Shown here: in pieces, positions 1 through 9,310 of the stretch
How the letters are laid out: each line of letters starts with the position of its first letter
How positions within the stretch are numbered: the first letter of the stretch is position 1
DNA from: Alkalilimnicola ehrlichii
GTDB taxonomy: Bacteria > Pseudomonadota > Gammaproteobacteria > Nitrococcales > AK92
NCBI RefSeq assembly: GCF_003399765.1
Contig: NZ_NFZV01000009.1
Span: 88,026-152,025 of the forward strand
Direction: 5' to 3'
Length of the DNA: 64,000 nt
Notes under the pieces: generated by a model
Databases searched by the model: none
Told to the model about the DNA's origin: nothing
The model's input: only the letters and a program-made list of their open reading frames with translations
Translations under genes and position numbers: made by a program

Positions 1-246
1 CGGCTACGCGATGATCTCAAGGCCGCCGATTCGATGGTCTTCCGTGATCTTGGCGTGACGAACTTCTTCTTGTTGCTGACCGTATTTCGCGCATTTGGCG
101 TTCTGGCGCGCAAGTACGAGCCTTGGGAGCCAATGACTCACGAGGAAAAGATAGCTCATATCAAACTGCGGGCGAAGCCGGCAGGTACTTTTGCGGATAA
201 TGAGGAGCCGTTGCAGCAGCGTGAGCTGGAAGGAGCGTCGGTATGA
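1..246 (+). CDS. Fatty acid desaturase, C-terminal part (partial at window edge)
   Basis: Open reading frame entering from the left edge. The 81 visible residues closely match the C-terminus of the next gene: both carry RDLGV, then a hydrophobic stretch, then ARKYEPWEPMTHEEK. It is therefore the end of a paralogous membrane desaturase; its histidine boxes lie outside the window. Its stop overlaps the next ATG (ATGA at 243-246), so the two copies are probably translationally coupled in one operon. Paralogy is seen directly; the desaturase function is inferred from the neighbour. Confidence 0.8.
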   Translation, partial: RLRDDLKAADSMVFRDLGVTNFFLLLTVFRAFGVLARKYEPWEPMTHEEKIAHIKLRAKPAGTFADNEEPLQQRELEGASV

Positions 247-1520
247 GCGAAGTCATCACAGCAAGCGAGCCAAGACGCAATGCGTTGCCCGGTGGCATTA
301 ATCCGCTGCTGCATTACGCACTGCTACCGTTACGAGTATTGTTCATCCTCGCCAGTACGGCCGCGATTAGCGTTATTTTCGCGTTAGGTATGGTGCTGCA
401 TGGGGCACGGCAACTGTTGGCGCTGATTCCCGGCGTCACCGCTGTGGCTAACGGGTGGCACGTTGCTTACCATGCCGCGATTTATCGCTTAGGCCGGCGC
501 ATACTGAAAGACCCGCGCGACGAACCCATCCTGGCGGCGGTGATCTCGCTAATACTGACGACGGTGCCGGTCTTCGTGGTGCAGCTGATAGTGGTCGACA
601 TCAACTGGTTTCTGGTGTTGACGTTCTATGCCTTGGTGTTCGGTCCGAAACTACGGGGTTTTGTGCGAACTTTCAGTGCCTGGCACCAGGAGGTTCACCG
701 GCGCGGCGGCATTCTCAAAGGTCCGAGCCCGTTCGAGCGGGTGTTCGGGTTTACCTTTATTGCATTGCTATTCAGCCTGCCGACCGGGCAGATTCAATCC
801 GGCGTCGCGCACGTGATGCAACATCATCGCGAAAATGCCGGCGAGGACGATGCCTTCGAGTCTGCCGGCTATAACCACGCGAGCCTGTGGGATTTCTACC
901 GGTTTATGATCGGCCACGTTTTTTATCAGATCTTCCTGATTACGCCTTATCTCTACTTTAAGCGACGCGGGCGCGATGATTTGGCAGCGATTCAAATCAA
1001 GGGGAATTTGGTCTATTTCGCCTTCGTCCTGCCGATTGCCCTATACAGCTGGCAGATCGCGGTGTTTTATGTGCTGGTGCCCTGGTTGGCGTCAGCGTTT
1101 ATTTTGGGGCTTAACAACTGGGTTCAGCATCCGTTCTACGGTGGCCGCGCAGACGGCGACAACTACATGACTAATACCGTTACGCTGTTGGAGACGCCGG
1201 TGAACTTCCTCAACGAAGGCTATCATCTGGTGCATCATCATCGGGCCGGCCTACACTGGACGGAATCCCCGCAGGAATTCGAGGCCATGCGCGAACAGAT
1301 GAAAAAGGCGGACTCGATCGTAATCCGCGATCTTGGCGTGCCGGATCTGTTTTTATATCTGACCGTGCTGGGGGCCTTTAATGTCGTCGCCCGTAAGTAC
1401 GAGCCGTGGGAGCCTATGACGCACGAAGAGAAAGTCGCCCACCTTAAGTTACGTAGCCAGGCGCTGTCGGGTGCGGAAGCGGAAGTCCGCGATACGTTTG
1501 CCTCTGCCGGACAAGCCTGA
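243..1520 (+). CDS. Membrane fatty acid desaturase
   Basis: Integral membrane di-iron desaturase of 425 residues. Three histidine clusters typical of the family are visible: HQEVH near residue 150, HVMQHH near residue 190 and HLVHHH near residue 350, with hydrophobic segments between them. Known members introduce double bonds into acyl chains using oxygen and an electron donor. The substrate and regiospecificity cannot be read from sequence. It overlaps the preceding paralog by 4 bases, indicating a tandem duplication within one operon. About 185 bases without a clear gene follow before the convergent GlxA-type regulator. Confidence 0.88.
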   Translation: MSEVITASEPRRNALPGGINPLLHYALLPLRVLFILASTAAISVIFALGMVLHGARQLLALIPGVTAVANGWHVAYHAAIYRLGRRILKDPRDEPILAAVISLILTTVPVFVVQLIVVDINWFLVLTFYALVFGPKLRGFVRTFSAWHQEVHRRGGILKGPSPFERVFGFTFIALLFSLPTGQIQSGVAHVMQHHRENAGEDDAFESAGYNHASLWDFYRFMIGHVFYQIFLITPYLYFKRRGRDDLAAIQIKGNLVYFAFVLPIALYSWQIAVFYVLVPWLASAFILGLNNWVQHPFYGGRADGDNYMTNTVTLLETPVNFLNEGYHLVHHHRAGLHWTESPQEFEAMREQMKKADSIVIRDLGVPDLFLYLTVLGAFNVVARKYEPWEPMTHEEKVAHLKLRSQALSGAEAEVRDTFASAGQA

Positions 1521-1705
1521 TATCGCCCTGTTGCCACAGTCGATAAACAAGGCTCAGGAGCGGGGGCTCGGGCATGCCGAATGTCGCGCTGCCCCCGCTT
1601 TACGTCGTTTGTTGTGCAAGCATAAAACGTACTGCCTTGCAGACCCGACGAGTGCCCACCGCGCAGTAATCGCAGGGCAAGCTTTGGAGCCGGTAGCGCG
1701 CTCGT

Positions 1706-2713
1706 TTACTCCGCGGCATCGATAATGGCTGGGTTCGAGAAGCGTTTACGGTAGGCTGTCGGCGACAGCCGTACCCGACGGTTAAACAGCGAGCAGAACG
1801 TGGCGACATCGGCGTAGCCGACACGTTCGGTGATTTGCGCGACTGTGAGCGAAGTAGAGCGCAGCAACTCTTGTGCAATCTGTATTCGATGCTGTTGCAG
1901 GTAAGCAAGCGGCGAAGTGTCGGTTTCTTTCTTAAAGCGCCGCAAGAGAGTGCGGGGGCTGATGTGGAAAGCGGCGGCCAGTCGAGGTAGGTCATAGGGT
2001 TCGTCGACGTGGTTAACCAGCCAACGCTGCACGCGAGCAGAGAATTTGTCCTCTTGAATAGGCGCGCGTAAGCGTCGATCGATGAATGGCGCTTGGCTAT
2101 CGCGGCCTTGATCGATCAGGGCAACGTTCGCGGTTTGTTGCGCCAAGGTAGGGCCGGCGAAGGTGCGGACGAGGTGCAAGGCGAGGTCGGTCGCAGCGCT
2201 GAAGGCGCCTGCCGTTGTTACGCCGGTATCTTCCAACAGCAGCGCATCGGGTCTTACATCGATAGCTGGATATAGGCGAGCTAATATCGGCGCGAATAGC
2301 CATGCCGTGGTCGCCTTGCGGCCGCTGAGCAACCCCGCCTCGGCAAGCATAAAAGCGCCGACACAGATCGAAGCAACCGGTACGCCGCGGGCGAAGGTGC
2401 GACGGATAAACGCGGCTTCGCGACCGTGCTCGGCAAGCCTGGTACGCGAGATGTCCAGCCCCCCGAAATCGAGTCCCGGCACGATTAATAGATCCATGTT
2501 GCTCGAAGCGGGGCTCGCGCTAAGACGTATGCCGCCAGCCGCTGTAACTCTCCGCCGCCCCACGCTGATCGTTTCGACGATAAAAGGGGGGCTGGCACAG
2601 CTTGTTTCGGTTTGTGCGATTCGGTTGGCTAATAGCAGCAAATCGTTGACTGCACAGACTTCCATCGTTAGACAGTCGGCATAAAGCAAAATGGCTACGC
2701 GTGTTTGTCCCAT
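1706..2713 (-). CDS. GlxA-family transcriptional regulator (DJ-1/PfpI + AraC HTH)
   Basis: 335 residues. The N-terminal half (about 5-190) is a DJ-1/PfpI-like domain beginning RVAILLYADCLTMEV, with the VPGLDFGG and ASICVGAFMLAEAG segments. The C-terminal 100 residues are an AraC-type double helix-turn-helix (SPRTLLRRFKKET ... VGYADVATFCSLFNRRV). This is the GlxA layout, whose known members control small nitrogen compounds such as arginine or carnitine. The ligand here is unknown. The divergent neighbour is the HD-domain gene starting at 2827, a possible target. Confidence 0.9.
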   Translation of the reverse strand: MGQTRVAILLYADCLTMEVCAVNDLLLLANRIAQTETSCASPPFIVETISVGRRRVTAAGGIRLSASPASSNMDLLIVPGLDFGGLDISRTRLAEHGREAAFIRRTFARGVPVASICVGAFMLAEAGLLSGRKATTAWLFAPILARLYPAIDVRPDALLLEDTGVTTAGAFSAATDLALHLVRTFAGPTLAQQTANVALIDQGRDSQAPFIDRRLRAPIQEDKFSARVQRWLVNHVDEPYDLPRLAAAFHISPRTLLRRFKKETDTSPLAYLQQHRIQIAQELLRSTSLTVAQITERVGYADVATFCSLFNRRVRLSPTAYRKRFSNPAIIDAAE

Positions 2714-2826
2714 TTACTTTCTCGTGCTGGCGGTATTGCCAAATAATAGGGCGATAACGCCAATCCCGCCACATGCCTCCTACCAGCACACTATGCCTTA
2801 TTCGTCGACTACGAGAGGCTATTACA

Positions 2827-3624
2827 ATGGCAAGGTTGGGTTCCTACGAATGGGGCGAGCAAACCGACGGTATTTTGTCCGCGGCTGACCGGATGCGCTT
2901 GCTCGCGGGGTTAATCAGAGCCCAAGTGGCGGAGGCTCTATCGCATGCTGCAAAACGGTTTGGCAGCTACCGTCGTCGTACGACTCGCGTGAGGCTCGAT
3001 ACCGTTGCGGTGCCCGATTCCGTTGCGACTCGCGTTGCGGATGAGTTAGCGGGGCGCTACTACACCCAAGCGCTACGGCTGCATTGCCTGCGCACGTACT
3101 ATTTCGGCCACCTGTGGGCGCAGTTCTACGGCCTTCGTGTCGATACCGAGACGTTGTATGTTGCGAGCCTGCTGCACGATCTAGGTTTGTCGCCGCAGTT
3201 TGCGAAACCGTCGAGTTGTTGCGGATTTGCTATTGTTGGTGCCCGCGAGGCAAAGCAAGCCGTAGCCAAGTTGCATTGGCCCGAAGAGCGACAACGAGCC
3301 GTTTATGAAGCGATCAGCTATCACCTGAACCCGTACTTGTCGATCGCGAAACATGAGCCGGAAGCAGTTTGCTTACAACGGGCGGCGCATTTGGATGTCG
3401 TCGGGGCTGGGCGGCATTTGTTGCCGCTTGCTGCGATTGCCGACGTCCATCAACGGTTTCCGCGCCATGATTTTCGCGAAGAAATACTGGCAACGATGAC
3501 GGCGATGGTGCACGCGCCGAATTCCCACGCCGCCGTGCTCGGCAAGTTGGGGTTCGCCAAGCTAGCCGCCGGTAACCCATTGAACGGTATGCCCTACAGT
3601 AAGCACGGCCCGCTGAGCAGGTAA
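2827..3624 (+). CDS. HD-domain hydrolase, cyanamide-hydratase-like
   Basis: Metal-dependent HD-superfamily protein of 265 residues. The start was chosen at the ATG after GAGAGG (about 9 bases upstream) rather than the upstream in-frame ATG at 2773. The segments RLHCLRTYYFG and VASLLHDLG carry the histidines and the HD pair of the family, and SYHLNPYL could give another metal ligand. The pattern resembles the cyanamide hydratase-like branch of HD proteins rather than (p)ppGpp enzymes, but this subfamily call is tentative. It is divergent from the GlxA regulator, which may control it. Confidence 0.72.
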   Translation: MARLGSYEWGEQTDGILSAADRMRLLAGLIRAQVAEALSHAAKRFGSYRRRTTRVRLDTVAVPDSVATRVADELAGRYYTQALRLHCLRTYYFGHLWAQFYGLRVDTETLYVASLLHDLGLSPQFAKPSSCCGFAIVGAREAKQAVAKLHWPEERQRAVYEAISYHLNPYLSIAKHEPEAVCLQRAAHLDVVGAGRHLLPLAAIADVHQRFPRHDFREEILATMTAMVHAPNSHAAVLGKLGFAKLAAGNPLNGMPYSKHGPLSR

Positions 3625-3687
3625 CTTTAGGCGTAGTCCAGGACGAACGCTGTCGAAGGGCGCTTTGTATCGGTATGGCCGCTATGG

Positions 3688-4158
3688 TTACGCAAAGCCC
3701 GGCGGGTTCCACTCTTCCATCATCCGTGTCCGAGCGGCGTCCAGGCGTTCGGACATGAGTCCGGAGAAGCGTTTAAGTACTTGATAACCGAACTCATGAT
3801 TCTCCCCGCAATAGGTGAGGATAGACTGGCCGTCGAACTCTAGAACCGACGTATCTTCGATGGCTCTTGCATTGAAATCCCACTTATACGGGGCGATCAA
3901 CCAGGACCAGCCCAACACCTGATCTGGCCCCAACTCTTGCACGACCAGGGTGGGACCGCTGATGGCGGGTATTTCTAGCGAAACCCTGCCGCTGAGTATG
4001 AGGTAAAAGGTGGCTGCCGGTTCGCCGTGACGAAATAGCAGCTGCTCGCGGCCGAAGCGTTTTTCGGTGGCATGTTTCGCGATAAACTCAATGAACGCCG
4101 GGCTCATATCGGAGAAGAAAGCGTACTCCGAGAGTTGCTTTGCGGTAGGCGTTAGCAT
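3688..4158 (-). CDS. Cyclic nucleotide-binding domain protein without HTH
   Basis: 156 residues. The start was taken at an ATG with AGGAG nine bases upstream; a GTG two codons earlier is possible but too close to that site. It carries a Crp/Fnr-like sensor fold: LFRHGEPAATFYLILSGRVSLEI, then a DQVLGWSWLI segment at the phosphate-binding-cassette position. No DNA-binding helix-turn-helix follows. Such single-domain proteins may act as effector-binding adaptors. The canonical Arg of the cAMP pocket is not evident, so ligand binding is uncertain. Confidence 0.8.
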   Translation of the reverse strand: MLTPTAKQLSEYAFFSDMSPAFIEFIAKHATEKRFGREQLLFRHGEPAATFYLILSGRVSLEIPAISGPTLVVQELGPDQVLGWSWLIAPYKWDFNARAIEDTSVLEFDGQSILTYCGENHEFGYQVLKRFSGLMSERLDAARTRMMEEWNPPGFA

Positions 4159-4320
4159 AGTCACGATCTCCTGACTCGGACCGATCCCGTAGTAGTGCGG
4201 CGATCGGCCTGACTATCGGCGAAGGCGCAATTAGCGCCAAGCCTCTCAGCAGACAACTATGACCGGAGCCCGAAATATCAACGGCGAGTCGATTGATAGG
4301 CGAGTAGGGCGAGAGCATTT

Positions 4321-4349
4321 GCTGCTGCGGCTAGAACAGCCGCAGCAGC
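4321..4349 (-). terminator. Stem-loop downstream of the acyl-CoA dehydrogenase gene
   Basis: Perfect 12-bp inverted repeat: gctgctgcggct (4321-4332) pairs with agccgcagcagc (4338-4349) across a 5-base loop. It lies 8 bases past the stop of the minus-strand dehydrogenase gene. Only a weak A/T tract follows, so it may be an imperfect intrinsic terminator or an RNA-stabilising hairpin. Confidence 0.5.
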
Positions 4350-4356
4350 ATGAGGC

Positions 4357-5580
4357 TTACAGGTAAGGCTTCATCTCCAGTTTGGCGATGGCGTTACGGT
4401 GTACTTCGTCCGGGCCGTCGGCGGTGCGTAGATGGCGTGCGTAGGCGTAGAGGTCCGCTAGGGGGAAGTCTTCGGTGTAGCCGGCCGCGCCGTGCGCCTG
4501 GATAGCCCAATCTATGATCTGGCAGGTCATGTTGGGTACCGCGACCTTAATCATAGCGATTTGCTGCCGTGCTTCCTTATTACCGACCAAGTCCATCATT
4601 TGCGCGGCATTCAACACCAGCAGGCGGGATTGGTCGATCATAATGCGGGCATCGGCTACCCGTTCCCGCCATACGCCTTGTTCCGATAACCGCTTACCAA
4701 AGGCTATCCGCGAGGCAAGACGCTTACATAGCAGTTCCAGCGAGAGCTCGGCTTGACCGATCGCGCGCATGCAGTGATGAATGCGGCCGGGCCCGAGGCG
4801 GCCTTGGGCGATCTCGAAACCGCGGCCTTCGCCCAGGATGAGATTCTCGGCCGGTACACGCACGTTTTCGAACAAAATTTCCGGGTGCCCCTTTGGAGCG
4901 TGGTAGTAGCCGTAAACCGGCATGTCGCGGACTACAGTCACGCCCGGAGTGTCCTTCGGCACGATAATCATGGACTGTTGCTTATGCCGGTCTGGGTTAT
5001 TCGGGTCCGTTTTACCCATGACAATGAATATCTTAGTACGCTCATTACAGCCGCCGGTGATGAACCATTTACGGCCGTTGATCACGTACTCGTCGCCGTC
5101 GCGCTCAATGCGCGTTTCGATATTGGTCGCATCGCTGGAAGCCACGGCCGGTTCCGTCATGGCAAAAGCGGAGCGAATCTCGCCGTCGAGTAGGGGCATC
5201 AGCCAGCGCTGTTTTTGCGCGTCGCTGCCATAGCGAGCCAGCACTTCCATGTTGCCGGTATCCGGTGCGGCGCAATTGAACACTTCCGAGGCCCAGGTGA
5301 CGCGCCCCATGATTTCTGCCAGTGGCGCATACTCCAGATTGGCCAAGCCCGGGCTGTACTCGCCGTACTCCGGCGGTAGGAACAGATTCCACAGGCCGAG
5401 TTCGCGTGCCTTGGGCTTTAACTCCTCGACGATGGGCACCGGGCCGTACCCGCGGCCGTTTTTATGGTTCTCCGCCAGTTGCTCTTCGTAGACGGTAATA
5501 TTGGGGTAAATATGCTCGTCCATGAAGGCAAGCAGTTTCTCGCGCAGCTCTTGAACTTTGGGGGAATACCGGAAATCCAT
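4357..5580 (-). CDS. Acyl-CoA dehydrogenase family protein
   Basis: FAD-dependent acyl-CoA dehydrogenase of 407 residues, of the medium-length ACAD10/11-like group. Family features in order: N-terminal helical domain; flavin/substrate segment [17 protein letters not shown] near residue 140; WFITGG; and the C-terminal helical domain ending [22 protein letters not shown]. It should oxidise an acyl-CoA to the enoyl-CoA and pass electrons to ETF. GGAG lies 8 bases before the ATG. The gene is divergent from a LysR-type regulator across about 100 bases, the usual arrangement for local control. Confidence 0.93.
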   Translation of the reverse strand: MDFRYSPKVQELREKLLAFMDEHIYPNITVYEEQLAENHKNGRGYGPVPIVEELKPKARELGLWNLFLPPEYGEYSPGLANLEYAPLAEIMGRVTWASEVFNCAAPDTGNMEVLARYGSDAQKQRWLMPLLDGEIRSAFAMTEPAVASSDATNIETRIERDGDEYVINGRKWFITGGCNERTKIFIVMGKTDPNNPDRHKQQSMIIVPKDTPGVTVVRDMPVYGYYHAPKGHPEILFENVRVPAENLILGEGRGFEIAQGRLGPGRIHHCMRAIGQAELSLELLCKRLASRIAFGKRLSEQGVWRERVADARIMIDQSRLLVLNAAQMMDLVGNKEARQQIAMIKVAVPNMTCQIIDWAIQAHGAAGYTEDFPLADLYAYARHLRTADGPDEVHRNAIAKLEMKPYL

Positions 5581-5683
5581 CGTCGTGCTCCGTTCGCTTG
5601 CTGTTTCTGGTTAGTAATCAGAGCTTGGCGCTTCGGTGCTTAATCAGTCAAATGAATGTTTATTATGAGGTATTATAAATGAC

Positions 5684-6589
5684 ATGGATTTATCGCGTAT
5701 TGATCTGAACCTATTGGTGGTCCTCGAAGCCATCTATACCGAAGGCGGGCTGACGCGCGCGGGAGAGCGGCTGAACGTTACGCAGCCGGCGGTGAGTCAT
5801 GCCTTGGGCCGATTGCGGAACTTGCTCGGCGACCCGCTGTTTGTGCGCGAGGGGCACGGGATGGTGCCGACGCCTTTTACCCGCAACCTCATCGGGCCGT
5901 TACGACAGGCGCTACGGGCCATGGAATTGACCCTGAACGAGGCAAAGCGCTTTGATCCGGGAGTCTCCGCCCAGCGTTTCACCTTAGGCTGCCGCGATGC
6001 GCTGGAGCTTCGCGTTTTACCTAGGCTCATGTACGGCTTGAGCGAGTCGGCGCCGGAGCTGGAAATCGCCACGGTTAGTTTCCGCCGTCGCGATATCGAA
6101 GCCGATTTGTTTAGCGGTCAGCTCGATCTGGTGACGGATTCGTTGCTGCCGCGCTCGCGCAATATTCGCCATGTTCATATCAACACCGATCCGCTAGTGG
6201 TCATGGCGCGTAAGGATCACCCAGCCCTAGCAGATGGCTTGGACCTGGAGGCGTATCTTGAGCAGCGCCACATTCTGGTCAGCTCCCGCCGTACGGGGCA
6301 GGGGATGGAAGACTTCGAATTGGCTCGGGGTGGCTTGCAACGGAAGGTAAGCCTCCGTTGCCAGCATTTCTTTGCGGCTTCGCGGGTTGTGCGGGAAACC
6401 GACCTGCTGCTAACGATACCGGGGCGATTGGCAGGCCTGCTTAATATTGACGATGCTTATGCGCTGGTGCCTTTCCCGCTGGATATGCCGCCGCAGGATG
6501 TCTATCTCTGCTGGCATGCCAATGTCGATAACGACCCGGCTAACTATTGGCTGCGGCAGCAAATTATAGCGGTTTTAGAAGCAGTATAA
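5684..6589 (+). CDS. LysR-family transcriptional regulator
   Basis: 301 residues. A winged HTH at residues 4-62 (LNLLVVLEAIYTEGGLTRAG ... VTQPAVSHALGRLR) is followed by a NodD/LeuO-like periplasmic-binding-protein effector domain. It is divergent from the acyl-CoA dehydrogenase gene; the AT-rich 103-base spacer is the likely operator. Autoregulation and control of the dehydrogenase are inferred from this layout. The inducer is unknown. Confidence 0.92.
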   Translation: MDLSRIDLNLLVVLEAIYTEGGLTRAGERLNVTQPAVSHALGRLRNLLGDPLFVREGHGMVPTPFTRNLIGPLRQALRAMELTLNEAKRFDPGVSAQRFTLGCRDALELRVLPRLMYGLSESAPELEIATVSFRRRDIEADLFSGQLDLVTDSLLPRSRNIRHVHINTDPLVVMARKDHPALADGLDLEAYLEQRHILVSSRRTGQGMEDFELARGGLQRKVSLRCQHFFAASRVVRETDLLLTIPGRLAGLLNIDDAYALVPFPLDMPPQDVYLCWHANVDNDPANYWLRQQIIAVLEAV

Positions 6590-6648
6590 TGTTTTCATAG
6601 GCAGTGCGGTAAAAGCGCTTTCGCTCGCGTCTGCATTCGGTCGATTAT

Positions 6649-6678
6649 CTGCTGCTGGAAATGATTTTCCAGCAGCAG
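6649..6678. terminator. 13-bp perfect stem-loop after the LysR gene
   Basis: ctgctgctggaaa (6649-6661) pairs perfectly with tttccagcagcag (6666-6678) across a TGAT loop. It sits 60 bases downstream of the LysR-type gene and 105 bases upstream of the Rrf2 gene. There is no U tract on either strand, so it may be a factor-assisted terminator, an mRNA-stabilising hairpin or a dyad operator. Confidence 0.4.
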
Positions 6679-6782
6679 GATAGGTGCTTGCCTGTCCGGC
6701 AAGCTATGATAGTGTGTGTGACGGTCGCTATGTCTTGGCCGATTCCTTATTAATCCATCGCACGTTTCCATTTGAGTCAGCT

Positions 6783-7229
6783 GTGAGAACCGATAGTCGC
6801 TTGTCCCGCATGTTGCATGTGCTGTTACATATGGCACGGGAGGATGACCCCATTACCTCCGAGCAGCTAGCAACTATGTTGGGCACGAATGCCGCTGTCG
6901 TGCGTCGTACCATGGCCGGTCTACGTAAAGCAGGTTATGTGCAATCGGAAAAAGGCCATAAGGGCGGGTGGCAAATTGCCTGCGATCTCGATGCTGTCAC
7001 GTTACTGGATATCCACCATGCCGTGGGCGGCCCCCGCATCTTTGCGATCGGCACGGACCGGCAAAACCCTGATTGTGCGGTAGAGCGCGTTGTCAACGAT
7101 GCCATAGCCGATGCCTTGCAGCAGGCGGAGAAACTACTGATAGAGCGTCTGGGTGCGGTCACCCTGGCCGATCTGGCTGGCGAGTTCGACGCCATTGTCG
7201 ACCAGCGAAGCAAGAATACCCCGCACTGA
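6783..7229 (+). CDS. Rrf2-family transcriptional regulator
   Basis: 148 residues if started at the GTG coding for VRTDSRLSRMLHVLLHMA, which matches the usual Rrf2 N-terminus. The longer in-frame ATG at 6684 would add an atypical leader. Winged HTH: ITSEQLATMLGTNAAVVRRT, then LRKAGYVQSEKGHKGGW. The Fe-S-ligating cysteine triplet of IscR/NsrR is absent (one Cys in IACDLD, one in NPDCAVE), so it resembles non-cluster members such as YwnA. It lies directly upstream of a flavoprotein that it may regulate. Confidence 0.85.
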   Translation: MRTDSRLSRMLHVLLHMAREDDPITSEQLATMLGTNAAVVRRTMAGLRKAGYVQSEKGHKGGWQIACDLDAVTLLDIHHAVGGPRIFAIGTDRQNPDCAVERVVNDAIADALQQAEKLLIERLGAVTLADLAGEFDAIVDQRSKNTPH

Positions 7230-7369
7230 ACAATCGTTTTCCGGTTGCCTTTTCCTTCCCAGCCTAAGTTGTAGAACCGCTCCCTGGGTGCGTCACAGGC
7301 ATTGACGCTGCCCGCTTATTATGTAACAACAAAAGATACGTGAAAACAATATTTGCTGGAGGACGTTCT

Positions 7370-8254
7370 ATGCTCTTGGACGCAATTATCATCGGAGGTA
7401 GCTATGCCGGTCTATCCGCCGCGCTGCCGTTGGCGCGCGCGCGGCGTCGAGTTTTAGTCATTGATGCCGGTTTGCGGCGTAACCGATTCTCTGAGCATTC
7501 CCATGGCTTTCTGGGGCAAGACGGTGTGCCGCCAGGGCAAATTGCGGCCCAAGGCCGGGAGCAGCTATTGGCGTATCCAACCGTGGAGTGGAAAGAAGGT
7601 ACTGTTCGTACGGTGAGCGGCGAGGCCGACGGGTTTATCGTAGCGCTTTCGGATGGAAGCGAAAGCCGTGCGCGTCGCCTCATCCTAGCGACAGGTGTCA
7701 TCGATGAACTCCCGGACATTCCCGGCTTGGCCGAGCGTTGGGGTAAGCACGTCTTTCATTGCCCTTATTGTCACGGCTACGAACTTAATGAAGGGCGGAT
7801 CGGTGTGCTGGCGGGTTCTCAGATGTCTATGCACCAAGCGTTGATGTTGCCCGATTGGGGCCGGACAACGTTGTTTCTCAATGGAAGCGCACTTGATCTT
7901 GAACAGCAGGCTCAGTTAGAGGCGCGAGGCGTTGCGGTAGAAGAGGGGGCCGTGGCGGGCCTTGAAGGCGAGGGCGTTACCGTTGCCATGCAGGATGGCC
8001 GTGCCTTTCCGTTGGCTGGACTATTCGTTGCCCCCCGCGTTCGGCCATGCCCGGTGGTTGTCGAGATGGGCTGCGCCTTAGAAGAGACGCCGCTTGGGGA
8101 TATCGTCAAAACGGATCAGTTCAAGGCAACGTCGATTCCTGGCGTATTTGCGTGTGGCGATATGGCTCGTGCCGCAGGATCGGTTCCGCTGGCGGTGGGC
8201 GATGGTGCAATGGCAGGGACGGCTGTGCACCGTTCGTTAATGTTCGGTCTGTGA
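7370..8254 (+). CDS. Thioredoxin-reductase-like NAD(P)/FAD oxidoreductase
   Basis: 294 residues starting at the ATG 7 bases after a GGAGG site; an upstream GTG (7340) lacks one. FAD dinucleotide fold IIIGGSYAGLSAALPLA near residue 6, redox-active CPYC in FHCPYCHGYE near residue 130, and the C-terminal FAD segment GVFACGDMARAAGSV. This is the compact family of pyridine-nucleotide disulfide oxidoreductases found next to regulator genes. It probably reduces a thiol partner or a small molecule. It follows the Rrf2 gene by 140 bases. Confidence 0.88.
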   Translation: MLLDAIIIGGSYAGLSAALPLARARRRVLVIDAGLRRNRFSEHSHGFLGQDGVPPGQIAAQGREQLLAYPTVEWKEGTVRTVSGEADGFIVALSDGSESRARRLILATGVIDELPDIPGLAERWGKHVFHCPYCHGYELNEGRIGVLAGSQMSMHQALMLPDWGRTTLFLNGSALDLEQQAQLEARGVAVEEGAVAGLEGEGVTVAMQDGRAFPLAGLFVAPRVRPCPVVVEMGCALEETPLGDIVKTDQFKATSIPGVFACGDMARAAGSVPLAVGDGAMAGTAVHRSLMFGL

Positions 8255-8309
8255 GAGCTTCGCCTCAAATACTGCCGGAGCAGGGTGGGTAACAGGTTGC
8301 TGTTGGGCG

Positions 8310-8337
8310 AATATAGCGGCTTGCCGGCCGCTATATT
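8310..8337. terminator. Bidirectional stem-loop between convergent genes
   Basis: aatatagcggc (8310-8320) pairs with gccgctatatt (8327-8337). It lies between the convergent flavoprotein gene (stop at 8254) and the siderophore-binding-protein gene (stop at 8350). The A/T-rich arm ends suggest a terminator usable in both directions. Confidence 0.6.
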
Positions 8338-8349
8338 TCCGGAAGAGTG

Positions 8350-9204
8350 TCAGTGTTGCAGTGCAGTAACCACTTCGTCGATCTGTAGGCTTAAGCTCTG
8401 TAGACCGCCGCCGGAAAGGTACCAAAGGGCAGGAGAGAGTACGACGAGTTTGGTTTCCTCGGCTCCGGCTTCGGCGAAGGCGGCACGCACGGTGTCGAGA
8501 TCGACGGAATCGCCGCCGATGGCTCCGCTGCGATCGATGATCAGCAGGGTTTCCGGGGCCATTTCGGCGACGGCCTCGGCAGAAAGCGGGCGGAATATGC
8601 GGCTGCCACGCTCAAGGCTGGGTACGCTGTCGGGGATCTCGGGTTGGGTTAGACCGAGCACGTCATACATCACCGGATGGCTGCTGAGAATCAGATTACC
8701 GTCGTTATGGGTGGCGACCAGCACCGGCGCTGTGCCGGCTAGCGTTTCGCGTGCGTGCTCGATATGGACGCGAAGGCGTTCTAGAGCACTTTCGGCTTCT
8801 GCGGCGGCGTCGAGTCGAGCGGCCAAATCCCGTACATTCTCATTGAAAGCGCCAAGGTAGTCGCTGCCGTCTAAACCGGTGTTCAGCACAGGGGCGATTT
8901 CTTCGAATGTCTGCTGCCACTCGACTTGGCGGCCGGTAATCAGAATCAGGCTGGGTTCGGCGTCGCGAATGGCCTCGAAATCGGGGGTCCGTAGGCCGCC
9001 GACATCGGCATAATCGGCACTGGCATAACGTTCGAGATATTCCGGTAGGGCCTGTTTAGGCAGCGCGACAATGTGCTCGTTGAGGCCGAGTTCTTCCAGA
9101 GTATCGAGGCTGCCGTGATCGAAAGAAACAATCCGCTCGCCGGCGTGAGCGGTAGTTGCGGCGAAAAGGACGGTGGCGATTAGGGTAGCGGGCTTCAGCT
9201 TCAC
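8350..9204 (-). CDS. Siderophore ABC transporter substrate-binding protein
   Basis: 284 residues with a Sec signal peptide (about 1-21, ending TTAHA). The mature protein begins GERIVSFDHGSLDTLEELGL and contains VALPKQALPEYL and VGGLRTPDFEAI, the pattern of the FatB/YclQ/CeuE-like class of periplasmic iron-siderophore binders. No lipobox is seen, so it is probably soluble in the periplasm. No permease or ATPase gene is adjacent, so the partners must be elsewhere. A Fur-like palindrome sits just upstream, implying iron-repressed expression. Confidence 0.87.
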   Translation of the reverse strand: MKLKPATLIATVLFAATTAHAGERIVSFDHGSLDTLEELGLNEHIVALPKQALPEYLERYASADYADVGGLRTPDFEAIRDAEPSLILITGRQVEWQQTFEEIAPVLNTGLDGSDYLGAFNENVRDLAARLDAAAEAESALERLRVHIEHARETLAGTAPVLVATHNDGNLILSSHPVMYDVLGLTQPEIPDSVPSLERGSRIFRPLSAEAVAEMAPETLLIIDRSGAIGGDSVDLDTVRAAFAEAGAEETKLVVLSPALWYLSGGGLQSLSLQIDEVVTALQH

Positions 9205-9223
9205 GAGTGTAGGCGCTCCATGC

Positions 9224-9246
9224 GAATAATAATAATTATCATTCTC
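9224..9246. promoter_or_regulatory. Putative Fur box
   Basis: The A/T-rich near-palindrome GAATAATAATAATTATCATT begins at 9224, about 20 bases upstream of the siderophore-binding-protein start. It matches the alternating NAT(A/T)AT hexamer pattern of Fur operators (known consensus GATAATGATAATCATTATC). Iron repression is inferred from motif and position. Confidence 0.7.
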
Positions 9247-9310
9247 GCACAGGGGTTGATGCTTGTCGATTGTTGATCTTACTGAAAATGGAACGTCGCG
9301 TTGCAGAAAT

